This document shows, piece after piece, positions 27,896 to 36,553 of a DNA stretch of 64,000 nucleotides (its first letter is position 1; the number at the start of each line of letters is the position of its first letter). The DNA is from Cellulomonas cellasea (GTDB lineage: Bacteria; Actinomycetota; Actinomycetes; Actinomycetales; Cellulomonadaceae), in assembly GCF_006538745.1 (NCBI RefSeq), contig NZ_BJLR01000011.1:1-64000 (forward strand), given 5' to 3'. A model generated the notes under the pieces. The model was not told where the DNA came from and did not search any database. It saw only the letters and a list, made by a program, of their open reading frames with translations. The translations under genes were made by a program, and so were the position numbers.

Positions 27896-28258
27896 TCAGG
27901 ACGCCGCCGGGCGGTCGGCCGGGGCGACGTGCTCGAGGACGATCGCCTCGCCCATGCCGATCATCTCGAGCAGCTCCAGGACCGCGCGGTTCGGGTCGCG
28001 CAGCGTCACGGCCTGGCCCGACTCGGCCGCCGCGAGGTGCAGCTGGAGGATGAACGCGAGCCCCGACGAGTCGATGAAGCGCACGTCGGTCGCGTCGACG
28101 ACGACGGGGTCGGTCGTCGCGAGCGCGAGGGCCATGGAGGCGCTCGCCTGGTCGCGGAGCCCGCCGTCGACCTCTCCCCACATCCGGACGCAGGTACGTC
28201 CGCCGGAGCTCACCACGTCGATCCCGCCCGTGGCCTCGGCCTGCTCGATCAGCCCCAT
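27896..28258 (-). CDS. STAS-domain anti-sigma factor antagonist
   Basis: 120 aa. One STAS domain with VVDATDVRFIDSSGLAFILQL, so the phosphorylatable Ser in the DSSG motif is intact (about residue 63). Such proteins, when unphosphorylated, bind an anti-sigma kinase and free its sigma factor. Stand-alone here; candidate partners in the window are the RsbW-like kinase and the PP2C phosphatases. Cytosolic. Confidence 0.85.
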   Translation of the reverse strand: MGLIEQAEATGGIDVVSSGGRTCVRMWGEVDGGLRDQASASMALALATTDPVVVDATDVRFIDSSGLAFILQLHLAAAESGQAVTLRDPNRAVLELLEMIGMGEAIVLEHVAPADRPAAS

Positions 28259-28451
28259 CGCTCCTCGGTTCCTGCTCGTCAGCGCACGTCCGCGGGGCGG
28301 CGTCCGCCGTCCCGTTCCCCCTGTGCGTTCTCGGGGGAGAACGCGCCGGGCCCGTCCTCGGTTCCGGAGGACATGCCCATGACGTGACCACGACGATACC
28401 CACCAGCGCCGACACCACCACCGGGGGGAGCGGAATCACCCCGAGGCGTGA

Positions 28452-28494
28452 CCGACGGCCGCCGGGGAGGTGGGTCCTCCCCGACGGCCGTCGG
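28452..28494 (-). terminator. 19-bp stem-loop after the GH43 gene
   Basis: Arms 28452-28470 and 28476-28494 (CCGACGGCC... and CCTCCCCGA...) pair over 19 positions with one wobble around a 5-nt loop TGGGT. Lies 28 bp past the GH43 stop on the minus strand. No clear T-tract. Confidence 0.65.
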
Positions 28495-28521
28495 CCGTGC
28501 TCGCCCGGGGGCGACGACGCG

Positions 28522-30279
28522 CTACGACCGGGGCTGCGGGCGCACCGTGAGCGTCGCCGGGTGAGTCGTCGCGGTCTCCCCCGCACCGGTGAACACCGCG
28601 CGGTAGCGCGTCCCGGTGAGCCCCGGGCGGGCGGTGAGGGTCAGCGTGCTCGTCACGCCCTCGGCCGTCGCCGTCGTCTCGACGTCCGCGTACGCCACGG
28701 CCGTCCAGGAGCGTCCGCCGTTGCGCGAGACCTCCCACCGCACGGACGGCGTCGGGGTGCCGGTCGCGGCCGCGGTGAACGACGCGGTCGCGTCCTTGGG
28801 CACCGTGACCGGGCGCGGGTGGAGCGTGACGACCGGGGGCGCCGGCACGGTGACCGTGAGGGTCGCCGCCTCGCTCGTCGCGGTGCCGTGCGCGTTGTGC
28901 AGCACCGCACGCCACGACCGGCCGTCGTCGGCCGCGGTCACGGCGTCGAGCACGAGCGTCGACGTGCCGTCGGCCGCGGTCACGGGCTGCGCCTCGACCG
29001 CCGTCCACGTCGCGCCGCCGTCGGCCGACGTCTCCCAGACCGCGACCGGGCGCGGGGTCCCCGTGCCGGCGACGGTCAGCTCGACGCGCTCGCCGGGTGC
29101 GACGGCGACGTCCCGCGGCTGCGTGGTGACCGCGGGGAGCTCGACGGTCTGGTCGAACGTCGGCCAGCCGTCGACCCACGCGATCTTCTGGATCCCGAGC
29201 GTCGGGAAGAACGGGAGCTGCTCGTTCGACGCGTCGTAGTAGTGGAACGCGAGGTAGCCGTCGGCGACGGACTGCCCACCCGGCCCGACGACCGCCCCGT
29301 GCGCGTCGAGCACGACCGAGCCGCCGCCGCCGAACATGTCGCGGCCCTCCTTGTCGAGATACGGGCCGGTGACGTCCGTGGCGCGGCCCACGGCGACCTT
29401 GTAGGTGCTGTCGCCGCCCTGGCAGCAGCGGTCGAACGACACGAACAGGTAGTAGTACCCGTCGTGGGCGTAGATGTACGGCGCCTCGATGGGGTTGCCG
29501 GGCATGAAGCGGTCCGCGATGTTCACGGCCGTCTCGCGCCAGTTCTCGACCGGCTTGCCGCTCGGCCACTCGAGCTCCACGAGCCAGATGCCGTACCAGA
29601 ACGACCCGATGGCCATCCACGGCGTGCCGTCGGCGCCCTCGACGATGCCGGCGTCGATCGCGTTGAACGTCGCGCCGTTCGGGAGCCCGACGACGGGGCT
29701 GGACACGACCTCGCCCTGGTCGACCCACGCGTAGCCCGGGTCGGTCGGGTCGAGCGTGGTGTTGGTCGCGAGCGCGGTGAGCGACGTGTTCGTGCCGAAG
29801 ACCGACGCCGAGTAGTAGAGGTAGTAGGTGCCCTCGTGCTCGTAGACCTCGGGCGCCCAGAGGTTGTCCAGCCCGGGCAGGCGCTCGTCGAGCCACGCGG
29901 GGATCTCCGGCCAGATCGTGCCGGAGTACTCCCACGTGGTGCCCGCGTCGTGCGACGTGGCGATCTGGATCGTGCCGCCGTTCTCGCGGTCGATCCGGCC
30001 CGTCGAGAAGACGTACCAGGTGTCGCCCTCGATCACGAGCGCGGGGTCGTGGATCGGGGACGTCTGCCCGACGACGGTCTTGCCGCCCGTCGGGTCCTCA
30101 GCGAGCGCTGCCGGGAGGTCGGGGCCGGCGAGGGCGGGGCCTGCGACGGCAGGCGGTGCCGCGGGGGCGGACGGCGTGCCGGCGAGGGCGGACGCGCCGA
30201 CCGGTGCGGCGAGGGCGGCGGCGAGGAGGGCGGCGGTCGCTGCGGCGACCCGGGCGGACCTGCGGAGGTGACGCGTCAC
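28522..30279 (-). CDS. Secreted GH43 arabinanase-type glycosidase with Ig-like domains
   Basis: 585 aa from a GTG start (GGGAG nine bases upstream). Signal peptide about 1-32 (ARVAAATAALLAAAL, cut near ASA). The GH43 five-bladed propeller (about 65-395) shows SPIHDPALV with the catalytic base Asp78, LWAPEVYEHEGTYYLYYS, FNAIDAGIVEG and GNPIEAPYIY with the acid Glu, as in endo- or exo-arabinanases of the GH43_4/5 type. Two Ig-like/bacterial beta-sandwich modules follow (about 400-490 and 495-580). It should degrade arabinan side chains of plant cell walls outside the cell. A palindromic operator candidate precedes the start. Confidence 0.88.
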   Translation of the reverse strand: MTRHLRRSARVAAATAALLAAALAAPVGASALAGTPSAPAAPPAVAGPALAGPDLPAALAEDPTGGKTVVGQTSPIHDPALVIEGDTWYVFSTGRIDRENGGTIQIATSHDAGTTWEYSGTIWPEIPAWLDERLPGLDNLWAPEVYEHEGTYYLYYSASVFGTNTSLTALATNTTLDPTDPGYAWVDQGEVVSSPVVGLPNGATFNAIDAGIVEGADGTPWMAIGSFWYGIWLVELEWPSGKPVENWRETAVNIADRFMPGNPIEAPYIYAHDGYYYLFVSFDRCCQGGDSTYKVAVGRATDVTGPYLDKEGRDMFGGGGSVVLDAHGAVVGPGGQSVADGYLAFHYYDASNEQLPFFPTLGIQKIAWVDGWPTFDQTVELPAVTTQPRDVAVAPGERVELTVAGTGTPRPVAVWETSADGGATWTAVEAQPVTAADGTSTLVLDAVTAADDGRSWRAVLHNAHGTATSEAATLTVTVPAPPVVTLHPRPVTVPKDATASFTAAATGTPTPSVRWEVSRNGGRSWTAVAYADVETTATAEGVTSTLTLTARPGLTGTRYRAVFTGAGETATTHPATLTVRPQPRS

Positions 30280-30297
30280 TGCGGATTCTCCCTTCGC

Positions 30298-30324
30298 GCT
30301 CTACAACGATGTAGAGCAACGTTG
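30298..30324 (-). promoter_or_regulatory. Palindromic operator candidate upstream of GH43
   Basis: Perfect 8-bp arms GCTCTACA (30298-30305) and TGTAGAGC (30310-30317) around ACGA, with a second palindrome CAACGTTG at 30317-30324. Both have the central CG expected of LacI-family operators. They lie 19-45 bp upstream of the GTG start, where they would block transcription. Sugar-responsive repression is inferred; the regulator gene is not in the window. Confidence 0.6.
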
Positions 30325-30399
30325 AAAAAGATATGGGACGTCCGGATCCGCGTCAATGGCCCCGACCTGCAGGCTCCCGACCGCCTGCGGCATGGGCGC

Positions 30400-31685
30400 T
30401 CAGGCGGGGGTGCCTGCGTGGGTGTGACGACCCCGGCCGTGCTCGGCGTGCCAGTCGAGCACGAGCAGCGTGGCGTCGTCGGTGAGCGCCTGGCCCGTCG
30501 CCTCGAGGACCCGGTCGGTGAGGTCGCGGGTGGCCTCGCGCGGGTGCAGGTGCCCGGTCGCGGCGATCAGCGCCGGCAGGTCGAGCTCCTCGGCGTTGCG
30601 CTCGAGCATCCCGTCGGTCACGAGGACCAGCCGGTCCCCGGGCGCAGCGGCACGTCCGTCGTGGCGTAGGTCGCCTCGGGGAACATCCCGAGCGGGAGGT
30701 GCGACGGCAGGTCCACGCTCTCCACGGCGCCGTCCCGCAGCAGGTACGGGAGCGCGTGGCCGGCGTTGACGAGCTCGAGCACCCCGGTCACCAGGTCGAG
30801 GCGGCCCAGCAGCCCGGTCGAGAACCCCTCGCTGGCGACCGTGGCCTGGTGGGCGCACAGAGCCGCGTTCGCGGCGTCGGCCTGCTCGAGCAGCGAGAGC
30901 CCGTGCCGTCGCGCGTTGCGGAGGGCGCCGACGCACAGGGTCGCCAGCAGGGCGCTCGCGACCCCGTGACCCATCGCGTCCGTCATCGACAGGTGCAGCA
31001 CGTCGCGGGCCAGGCTGTAGTCGTAGGTGTCCCCGCCGACGGTCGCGGACGGCTCGAGCCACGCCGAGAGGGTGAACGACCCCGCCTCGCACGTGTACCC
31101 GAGCGGCAGCAGCCGGCGCTGGATCTCCGCGGACAACGAGTACGGCGTGCTGCGCTGCGCCCACTCGAACAGGTCCGTGTGCCGCCTGCTGGCCACGACG
31201 ACGAATCCCAGCAGGTGCGCCGTCCTCGTGATCTGCGCGACCTGCGCGGCGTCCGGCTCCGCCGGCAGGACGAGCTCGAGGAGCCCCAGGGCCTCACCCC
31301 GCTCGGTCACCGGCGCGAGCACGGTCCAGCTCTCGCCGGCCCCGCGGCCCCCTCCGGACCGCATCACCTGGACCGACTGGGTGCGCAGCGCCCGGGCTCC
31401 CGCGTCGCGGTCCAGCGGCTCGCTGACCGCCCGCTCCCCGCCGTCGCTGCGCGCGGCGTCGTCCTCGTCGGCGCCCTGGCCGGTGCCGGGATCGGCGGTG
31501 TCGACGCGCGTGAGGCGCACGAGCGCACGACCGGACAGGTCGGCGATCAGGAAGGTCACCGACCGGGCACCCAGCCCCGCCGCCAGCGCGCGGGTCGCGG
31601 CCTCGACCGCCTGCACCGGGGAGGCGTCCTCCACCGCGTCGAGCACGCCGTCGAGCGCCACGCGCGGATCCCGGTGGTCGTTCAC
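30400..31685 (-). pseudogene. PP2C (SpoIIE-type) phosphatase, single-base frameshift
   Basis: The frame from the GTG at 31685 covers a GAF-like N-terminus (about 20-185) and most of a PP2C domain (SATVGGDTYDYSL, LSMTDAMGHGVASAL, LVNAGHALPYLL) and then stops after VPLRPGTGWSS. The next frame continues PGDRLVLVTDGMLERN and TDDATLLVLDWHAEHG to the normal end at 30400. Adding one G in the CCCGGGG run near 30637-30641 gives the expected RPGDRLVLVTDG. The last metal-binding motifs are therefore lost only if the missing base is real. The full protein would be about 428 aa. Confidence 0.85.
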
Positions 31686-31921
31686 CTCGCGAGCATAGGG
31701 GCGACGGCCGGCGAGCCGAGCCGCACGGTCACGCCCGGCCGGGCACCGGCACGCCTGCGGTCCGGGGGGTCTGACGCACCCTGTCCTCGGCTCGCCGTCC
31801 CGCCGGCTCCGGGTCCGGGTCCGCGGGCCGCGGAGACGTGGGCGTGCTCACGTCCTGGAGCGCGCGTTGACCAGCGGGCTGCGCCGTCGACCTTGGGACG
31901 GGCACGCCCGCGACGACTCCC

Positions 31922-32443
31922 TCAGCGCGGCGGCTCGGGGTCCGTCACGTCGGCGACGGTCGCGCCGAGGGCGAGCACGAGGTCGTCGCCGTCGACGGTC
32001 GCGGAGACGCCGTGCGCCCCGCCACCGATCGACGCGGGCCGGCCGGCGACGCGCTCGTCCGCGACGACCGGCCACGCGTGCGTCGACCCGAACGGCGTGA
32101 TCGTCCCGCGCTCGTACCCGGTGACCGCGAGCGCCGTCGCCGCGTCGGGCATCGACATGCGGGTCACGCCCAGCAGCGCGCGGAGCTTGGGCCAGGAGAT
32201 CGCGCGGTCCCCGGGCACGAGCACGAACAGGTAGTCGTCCTCCGCGCGGCGCACGACGAGCGTCTTGACGATGCCCGCTGGGTCGATGCCCCGGACCTGC
32301 GCCGCCTCCGCGAGCGAGCGGACCATGCCGTGGCGGACCACGCGGTACGCGATCCCGGCGGCGTCGAGCGCAGCCGTCGCCCGCTGCTCGCCGGGTGTGC
32401 GGGACTCCTCCGGTGCGGTCTCGGGCTGCGGGTCCTGTGCCAT
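31922..32443 (-). CDS. YbaK/EbsC-type aminoacyl-tRNA deacylase
   Basis: 173 aa from the ATG at 32443. One YbaK/ProX domain: GIVKTLVVRRAEDDYLFVLVPGD contains the conserved catalytic Lys, and YERGTITPFGSTHAWPVVAD is the family's substrate loop; IGGGAHGVSATVDGDDL ends the fold. These free-standing editing domains hydrolyse mischarged tRNA such as Cys-tRNA(Pro). Longer open sequence upstream of the ATG has no support. It is divergent from the first ECF sigma gene. Confidence 0.85.
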   Translation of the reverse strand: MAQDPQPETAPEESRTPGEQRATAALDAAGIAYRVVRHGMVRSLAEAAQVRGIDPAGIVKTLVVRRAEDDYLFVLVPGDRAISWPKLRALLGVTRMSMPDAATALAVTGYERGTITPFGSTHAWPVVADERVAGRPASIGGGAHGVSATVDGDDLVLALGATVADVTDPEPPR

Positions 32444-32524
32444 CCGTCGAGCGTACGGCGGACCGGCAGAGCGGGGTGGCGGACTCGGCCCCGACGACCC
32501 GCACACCCGCGGGGCGCCCCCGCA

Positions 32525-32555
32525 CCCCAACGTTCCGGGCACCTGACTCGTTGAG
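32525..32555 (+). promoter_or_regulatory. ECF-type promoter of sigma module 1
   Basis: CCCCAAC (32525-32531), 17 nt, CGTTGAG (32549-32555), 43 bp before the GTG start. The same two blocks with identical 17-nt spacing precede modules 2 and 3. The AAC in the -35-like block is typical of ECF promoters. Confidence 0.75.
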
Positions 32556-32598
32556 GCTGTGTGAGCCCACGACGCACCGCCCGGACGAGGAGACCCGC

Positions 32599-33153
32599 GT
32601 GAACCGCTGGCAGGACGTCCTCGCGGAGGTGGTCCAGGAGCGCCGCCCCGCGCTCGTCGGGTACGCGTACCTGTTCACCGCGGACCGCTCGCGCGCCGAG
32701 GACCTCGTGCACGACGCGCTCGTGCGCACCGCCGGCCGCCCCCGGACCCTGACCGACGTGCACACCGCCGAGGGGTACGTGCGCCAGGCCATCCGGACGC
32801 TGTACCTCGACTCGGCGCGGCGGCAGACGTCGTGGCGGGCGAAGCTGCACCTGCTCGCGGACGCCGACGACGCCCCCTCCCCCGAGCGCGCGGTCACGGC
32901 CGGGCTCGACGTGCGGGCCGCGCTCGCGGACCTGTCACCGCGGGAGCGCGCGTGCGTGGTGCTGCGCCACGTCGACGACCTCACGGTCGCCGACGTCGCC
33001 GCCGAGCTGAACCTCAGCACCGGCGCGGTGAAGCGCTACCTCTTCGACGGCACCGCGAAGCTCCGGACCGCGCTCGGACCGGACGCTGTCGACGAGGCAC
33101 CGGCCGCCACGACCTCCCTGACGATCAGCCCCATCGGAAGGACCGCCCGATGA
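32599..33153 (+). CDS. ECF RNA polymerase sigma factor, module 1
   Basis: 184 aa from a GTG with GAGGAG six bases upstream. Sigma-70 region 2 (about 10-80; RAEDLVHDALVRTAGRP, then VRQAIRTLYLDSARRQ) and region 4 (about 105-160; LSPRERACVVLRHVDDLTVADVAAELNLSTGAVKRYL) with no region 3, as in ECF sigmas. It is paralogous to the sigma genes at 35990 and 38153; all three share the opening WQ-x-VL-x-EVV. It overlaps the following propeller gene (ATGA), which probably encodes its membrane anti-sigma. Confidence 0.93.
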   Translation: MNRWQDVLAEVVQERRPALVGYAYLFTADRSRAEDLVHDALVRTAGRPRTLTDVHTAEGYVRQAIRTLYLDSARRQTSWRAKLHLLADADDAPSPERAVTAGLDVRAALADLSPRERACVVLRHVDDLTVADVAAELNLSTGAVKRYLFDGTAKLRTALGPDAVDEAPAATTSLTISPIGRTAR

Positions 33154-34559
33154 GCCCCCTGAGCGACCTGCTCACCGACCTCGCGCGCAGCGAGACGCAC
33201 GTCGCCGCGGTGACGCACGACGGCCCCGCCGAACTGCGCGCGGTCCTCACCGAGGCCCGCAGTGCCGGACGACGGCGACTCGCGGTGACGTTCACCGCGT
33301 CGGCGGCCGCGGTCGCGCTCGCCGTGACCGCCTCGGCTCTGCTGCCCGAGCCCAGCACACCGGTGCCCGCCGGGCCCGACGGCACCTCGAGCGCCGCGCC
33401 GACGCCGTCACCGATCCCGGCGGCGACCGCTCCGGGCCTGACCCGGGGACAGGTGGCGCCGCACCCGCATGAGCCCTCGATCGCCTGGACGACGTCCTCG
33501 GTGGACCTCGTGCCCGGGTCGGACCCGGCGAACCCGCCCCGCATCCCGTGGATGGGCGACTCCCCGCACATCGGCCGGGTCGCCTTCGGCGCGGGGGACA
33601 CGACAGCGCTCGTGCTCGGCGACGGCATCGGCCCCGCCCACGTCGTCGGGGTGGACGCCGCCTCGGGCGTCCGCCGCTGGTCGAGGGACCTCGTCGAGGA
33701 GCGGGACCAGACCGGGACGCACGTGTGCGGTGGCGTCGACAGCGCGGGACGGCTCGTGTGCGTCGGGTCCACACCCGGGGCCGGCGCGGTGCTCCAGGTG
33801 GTGGACCTCGCGGACGGCAGGGTGACCCGCGAGGTGGCGACGGGCTTCGCGGTCTACTCCCTCGTGGTGGCAGGCGACGTCGCGGTCCTGCGCGGGTTCG
33901 ACGGCGCGGGTGTCGAGCAGGTGTCGGGGATCTCGACGGGCACCGGAGAGCAGCTGTGGGCCGAGGTCGGGAATGCTCCGGTCACCCACACGTCGACCGT
34001 CTCGGTCGAGGTCGACGGTGGCTACGCGCTGATCGGGAACGACGGCGATCCCCGTGCGCTCGACGTGCGCACCGGCGAGGAGGTCACGGACGCCCTCGGG
34101 CTCCGCCTCGGCCGGATCCTCGACGTGTGGGTCGCGCGGCCCGGCACCGGCGTGCGGCTCGTGCAGGACGATGCGGGGACCGTCGTCGTCCACGACGCCC
34201 AGGGCGGGGCCCCGCTGTGGGAGCTCACAGCAGGCACGCCGGTGGCGATCGTCCCGGGCACGGTGCTGCGGGTCAACGGCAGCGCGGTCTTCGCGCACGA
34301 CGAGCGCACCGGAGCGATCCGGTGGTCCGTGGCGGACAGCAACGGTGGCAGTCTGGTCGAGGTCGTGGCCTTCGACGGGCAGCGGGTCGTGCTCGGGCAC
34401 CAGGACACCGACCGCCGGTACACGATGCTGAGCGCCGTCGACACGTCGACCGGTCAGACGACCTGGACCCTCCCGGTCGATGCGCTCGACGTCGTGCTCG
34501 CCGGCGACCGGATCCTGCTCGAGCACGACGGCGGACGCCTCACGGCGTTGATGCCCTGA
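33150..34559 (+). CDS. Single-span membrane protein with PQQ-type propeller, putative anti-sigma, module 1
   Basis: 469 aa. N-terminal cytoplasmic segment of about 45 residues (DLLTDLARSE is shared in kind with the two paralogues), one span (about 46-66), a Pro/Ser/Thr/Ala-rich linker (about 70-105), then an extracytoplasmic beta-propeller with repeated D-x-x-TG-x-x-x-W blades of the PQQ type. Cys193 and Cys204 form a C-x10-C pair kept in all three paralogues. The coupled sigma gene makes a transmembrane anti-sigma role likely, but no zinc-binding anti-sigma motif is present, so this is inference. Confidence 0.75.
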   Translation: MSPLSDLLTDLARSETHVAAVTHDGPAELRAVLTEARSAGRRRLAVTFTASAAAVALAVTASALLPEPSTPVPAGPDGTSSAAPTPSPIPAATAPGLTRGQVAPHPHEPSIAWTTSSVDLVPGSDPANPPRIPWMGDSPHIGRVAFGAGDTTALVLGDGIGPAHVVGVDAASGVRRWSRDLVEERDQTGTHVCGGVDSAGRLVCVGSTPGAGAVLQVVDLADGRVTREVATGFAVYSLVVAGDVAVLRGFDGAGVEQVSGISTGTGEQLWAEVGNAPVTHTSTVSVEVDGGYALIGNDGDPRALDVRTGEEVTDALGLRLGRILDVWVARPGTGVRLVQDDAGTVVVHDAQGGAPLWELTAGTPVAIVPGTVLRVNGSAVFAHDERTGAIRWSVADSNGGSLVEVVAFDGQRVVLGHQDTDRRYTMLSAVDTSTGQTTWTLPVDALDVVLAGDRILLEHDGGRLTALMP

Positions 34560-34593
34560 CCCGCCGCAACCCCCGGCGCCCGGTGCGATCAGG

Positions 34594-35754
34594 TCAGCGG
34601 TACAGCGCCGCCCCGAACGCCGCCGCGGACTCCGGCGAGCTCGCGATGCGCCAGTCGGTCTCCTTGTTCTCGTCGAACCAGATGACCCCGAGCAGGCCCT
34701 GACCCGCCGACCAGGTGATCAGGTCGTCGACCCACGCCGCCTTCGAGCCGCCGAGCTCGCTCGACGCGGTCTCGGTCACGAGCAGCGGCTTCGACGGCGC
34801 GAGCACGCGCAGCTCGGCGAACGTCTGCTCGAACACCTGCCGGCCCGAGACCCACGTGCCCCACGAGACCGAGGTGCCCCAGTTGTAGCCGTCGACCCCG
34901 AGGACGTCGACGTACGCGTCGCCGGGGTACAGCGACGTGAGCGGGGTCGAGCCGGGGTAGACGACGTTGGGCGCCCAGACCCACTGCACGTCGTCGGCCC
35001 CGCGTGCGGCGAACACGTCGTGCACGTGCCGCCACGCGTCGACGTAGTCGGCGGAAGAGTTGCCGTTGACCCCGGCGGACCAGGGGTACCAGTCGCCGTT
35101 CATCTCGTGCGCGAACCGCAGCATCACCGGGCGGTCCCAGGCCGCGAGCGCGTCGGCCCACTGCACGAGGTACGGGTCGAAGTCACCGGCCGTGAGGCGG
35201 TCGAGCGCGTACGCGGGCTGGTTCACGCCGTCGGTCCACACCCACGGCTCCCACGTCACGACGGGGACGGCGCCGGCGTCGGTGACCGCCTGGAGCTTCG
35301 CGACGTCGGGCGCCTCGCCGAAGCCGGTGTACCACTCGAGGTAGGCGGGCACGTGCCGCAGGACCGCCGTGGTGTCCGCGAGCCGCTGCTGGTCGACGGG
35401 ACCCCACGGGACGGTGACCCCGATCGGGACGGACCACGTCGGGCTCGGGGCGGGGGTGGGCGTGGGGGTCGGCGTCGGCGTGGGGGTCGGGGTGGGCGTC
35501 GGCGTCGGCTTCACCTTCCCACCCTGCACCTTGGTCGACGTGCCGGACGTCGTGGACGACGTCGACCACGTCCCCGACGTCGTGCGGCTCGCGGCGAGCC
35601 CGACGCGGTCGTCGAGCGGGACACGCAGCGTCGGGTCGGACGCCGCGGGCGACGCGGGCTCCGGGACGGCGTCGGCGCGCGGGCCGTGCGGCGTGGCACT
35701 CAGCGCGAGCCCGACGACGAGCGTGGCAGCGGCAGCAAGACGGAGGAGCGGCAT
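34594..35754 (-). CDS. Secreted GH26 (beta-mannanase-type) glycosidase
   Basis: 386 aa, ATG with AAGGA six bases upstream. Signal peptide about 1-20 (LAAAATLVVGLALSA), Ser/Thr-rich region, a long PT dipeptide linker (about 83-107), and a C-terminal GH26 barrel (about 112-386). MLRFAHEMNGDWYPW carries the acid/base Glu217, LLVTETASS the nucleophile Glu328, and VWAPNVVYPG is family-typical. GH26 enzymes cut beta-mannan or related beta-glucans. No carbohydrate-binding module is visible. It lies between sigma modules 1 and 2, divergent from sigma 2, with a 235-bp shared upstream region. Confidence 0.85.
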   Translation of the reverse strand: MPLLRLAAAATLVVGLALSATPHGPRADAVPEPASPAASDPTLRVPLDDRVGLAASRTTSGTWSTSSTTSGTSTKVQGGKVKPTPTPTPTPTPTPTPTPTPAPSPTWSVPIGVTVPWGPVDQQRLADTTAVLRHVPAYLEWYTGFGEAPDVAKLQAVTDAGAVPVVTWEPWVWTDGVNQPAYALDRLTAGDFDPYLVQWADALAAWDRPVMLRFAHEMNGDWYPWSAGVNGNSSADYVDAWRHVHDVFAARGADDVQWVWAPNVVYPGSTPLTSLYPGDAYVDVLGVDGYNWGTSVSWGTWVSGRQVFEQTFAELRVLAPSKPLLVTETASSELGGSKAAWVDDLITWSAGQGLLGVIWFDENKETDWRIASSPESAAAFGAALYR

Positions 35755-35911
35755 GGGTGTCCTTGCGCGTGGCGGTGCGGTGTCGACCTCCTTGATCGGC
35801 GCCTCGCACCGCCCGCGTAGCGGTCCGGCCGTGCGGAGCCCGGACGGCGCAGTCCCTTTGTCGTGGTGCGTCCGCAGGTGTCACCCTCCCGGTGACCGCA
35901 CGGCCCGGCCC

Positions 35912-35942
35912 GCCCAACGTTCTGCGTCCGGCGCGCGTTGAG
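35912..35942 (+). promoter_or_regulatory. ECF-type promoter of sigma module 2
   Basis: GCCCAAC (35912-35918), 17 nt, CGTTGAG (35936-35942), 47 bp before the GTG. Matches modules 1 and 3 in both blocks and in spacing. The upstream 15 bp (GTCACCCTCCCGGTGA) contain a GTCACC/GGTGA inverted repeat that also appears, shifted, before module 3. Confidence 0.75.
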
Positions 35943-35989
35943 CGCAGCAGACGACGGGCCGGAGACGGCCGGAGGAGGTGCGGTACCCC

Positions 35990-36553
35990 GTGGCTGACTG
36001 GCAGGCGGTGCTCGAGGAGGTGGTCCGCGAGCGTCATCCGGCGCTCGTGGGGTACGCGTGCCTCTTCACGACGGACCGCCCCGCGGCGGAGGACCTCGTG
36101 CAGGACGCGCTCGTGCGGACCTTCTCTCGGCCGCGCACGCTGACCGACCGGCACACCGCCGAGGGGTACGTGCGCGAGGTCATCCGCACGACGTTCCTCG
36201 ACCAGCTCCGCAAGAAGCGCACGTGGACGTCGCGGGCGCACCTGTTCGTGCAGCCCGAGGCCGCCGCCGACACCCCGGACCGGTCTGCGGCCGCCGCGGT
36301 CGACGTGCAGAGCGCGCTCAACGCCCTTCCGGCGCGCGAGCGGGCCTGCGTCGTCCTGCGGTTCTTCGACGACCTGCCCGTGGCGGACGTCGCGCAGGCG
36401 CTCGGCATCAGCCAGGGCGCGGTCAAGCGCTACCTGTCCGACGGCACCGCGAAGCTCCGCCTCTCGCTCGACGTGACGGTCCGGCTCGACGAGCCCGGGA
36501 CCACCTCCGTCGCCGTCCACCCCGTCACCCGGACCGGAAGGAGCCAGTCGTGA
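35990..36553 (+). CDS. ECF RNA polymerase sigma factor, module 2
   Basis: 187 aa from the GTG at 35990, chosen by alignment with the two paralogues (VADWQAVLEEVVRE). Region 2 (AAEDLVQDALVRTFSRP, VREVIRTTFLDQLRKKR) and region 4 (LPARERACVVLRFFDDLPVADVAQALGISQGAVKRYL) are intact. The C-terminal HPVTRTGRSQS closely matches module 3 (IPVTRTGRSQA), so modules 2 and 3 are the most recent duplicates. It overlaps its propeller partner by four bases. Confidence 0.93.
   Translation: MADWQAVLEEVVRERHPALVGYACLFTTDRPAAEDLVQDALVRTFSRPRTLTDRHTAEGYVREVIRTTFLDQLRKKRTWTSRAHLFVQPEAAADTPDRSAAAAVDVQSALNALPARERACVVLRFFDDLPVADVAQALGISQGAVKRYLSDGTAKLRLSLDVTVRLDEPGTTSVAVHPVTRTGRSQS

Noticed and set aside
35760-35990. 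CCAAC/CGTTG promoter facing the GH26 gene
   Set aside because: I looked on the minus strand of the divergent region and found no GTTGG paired with CTCAACG at 17-nt spacing.
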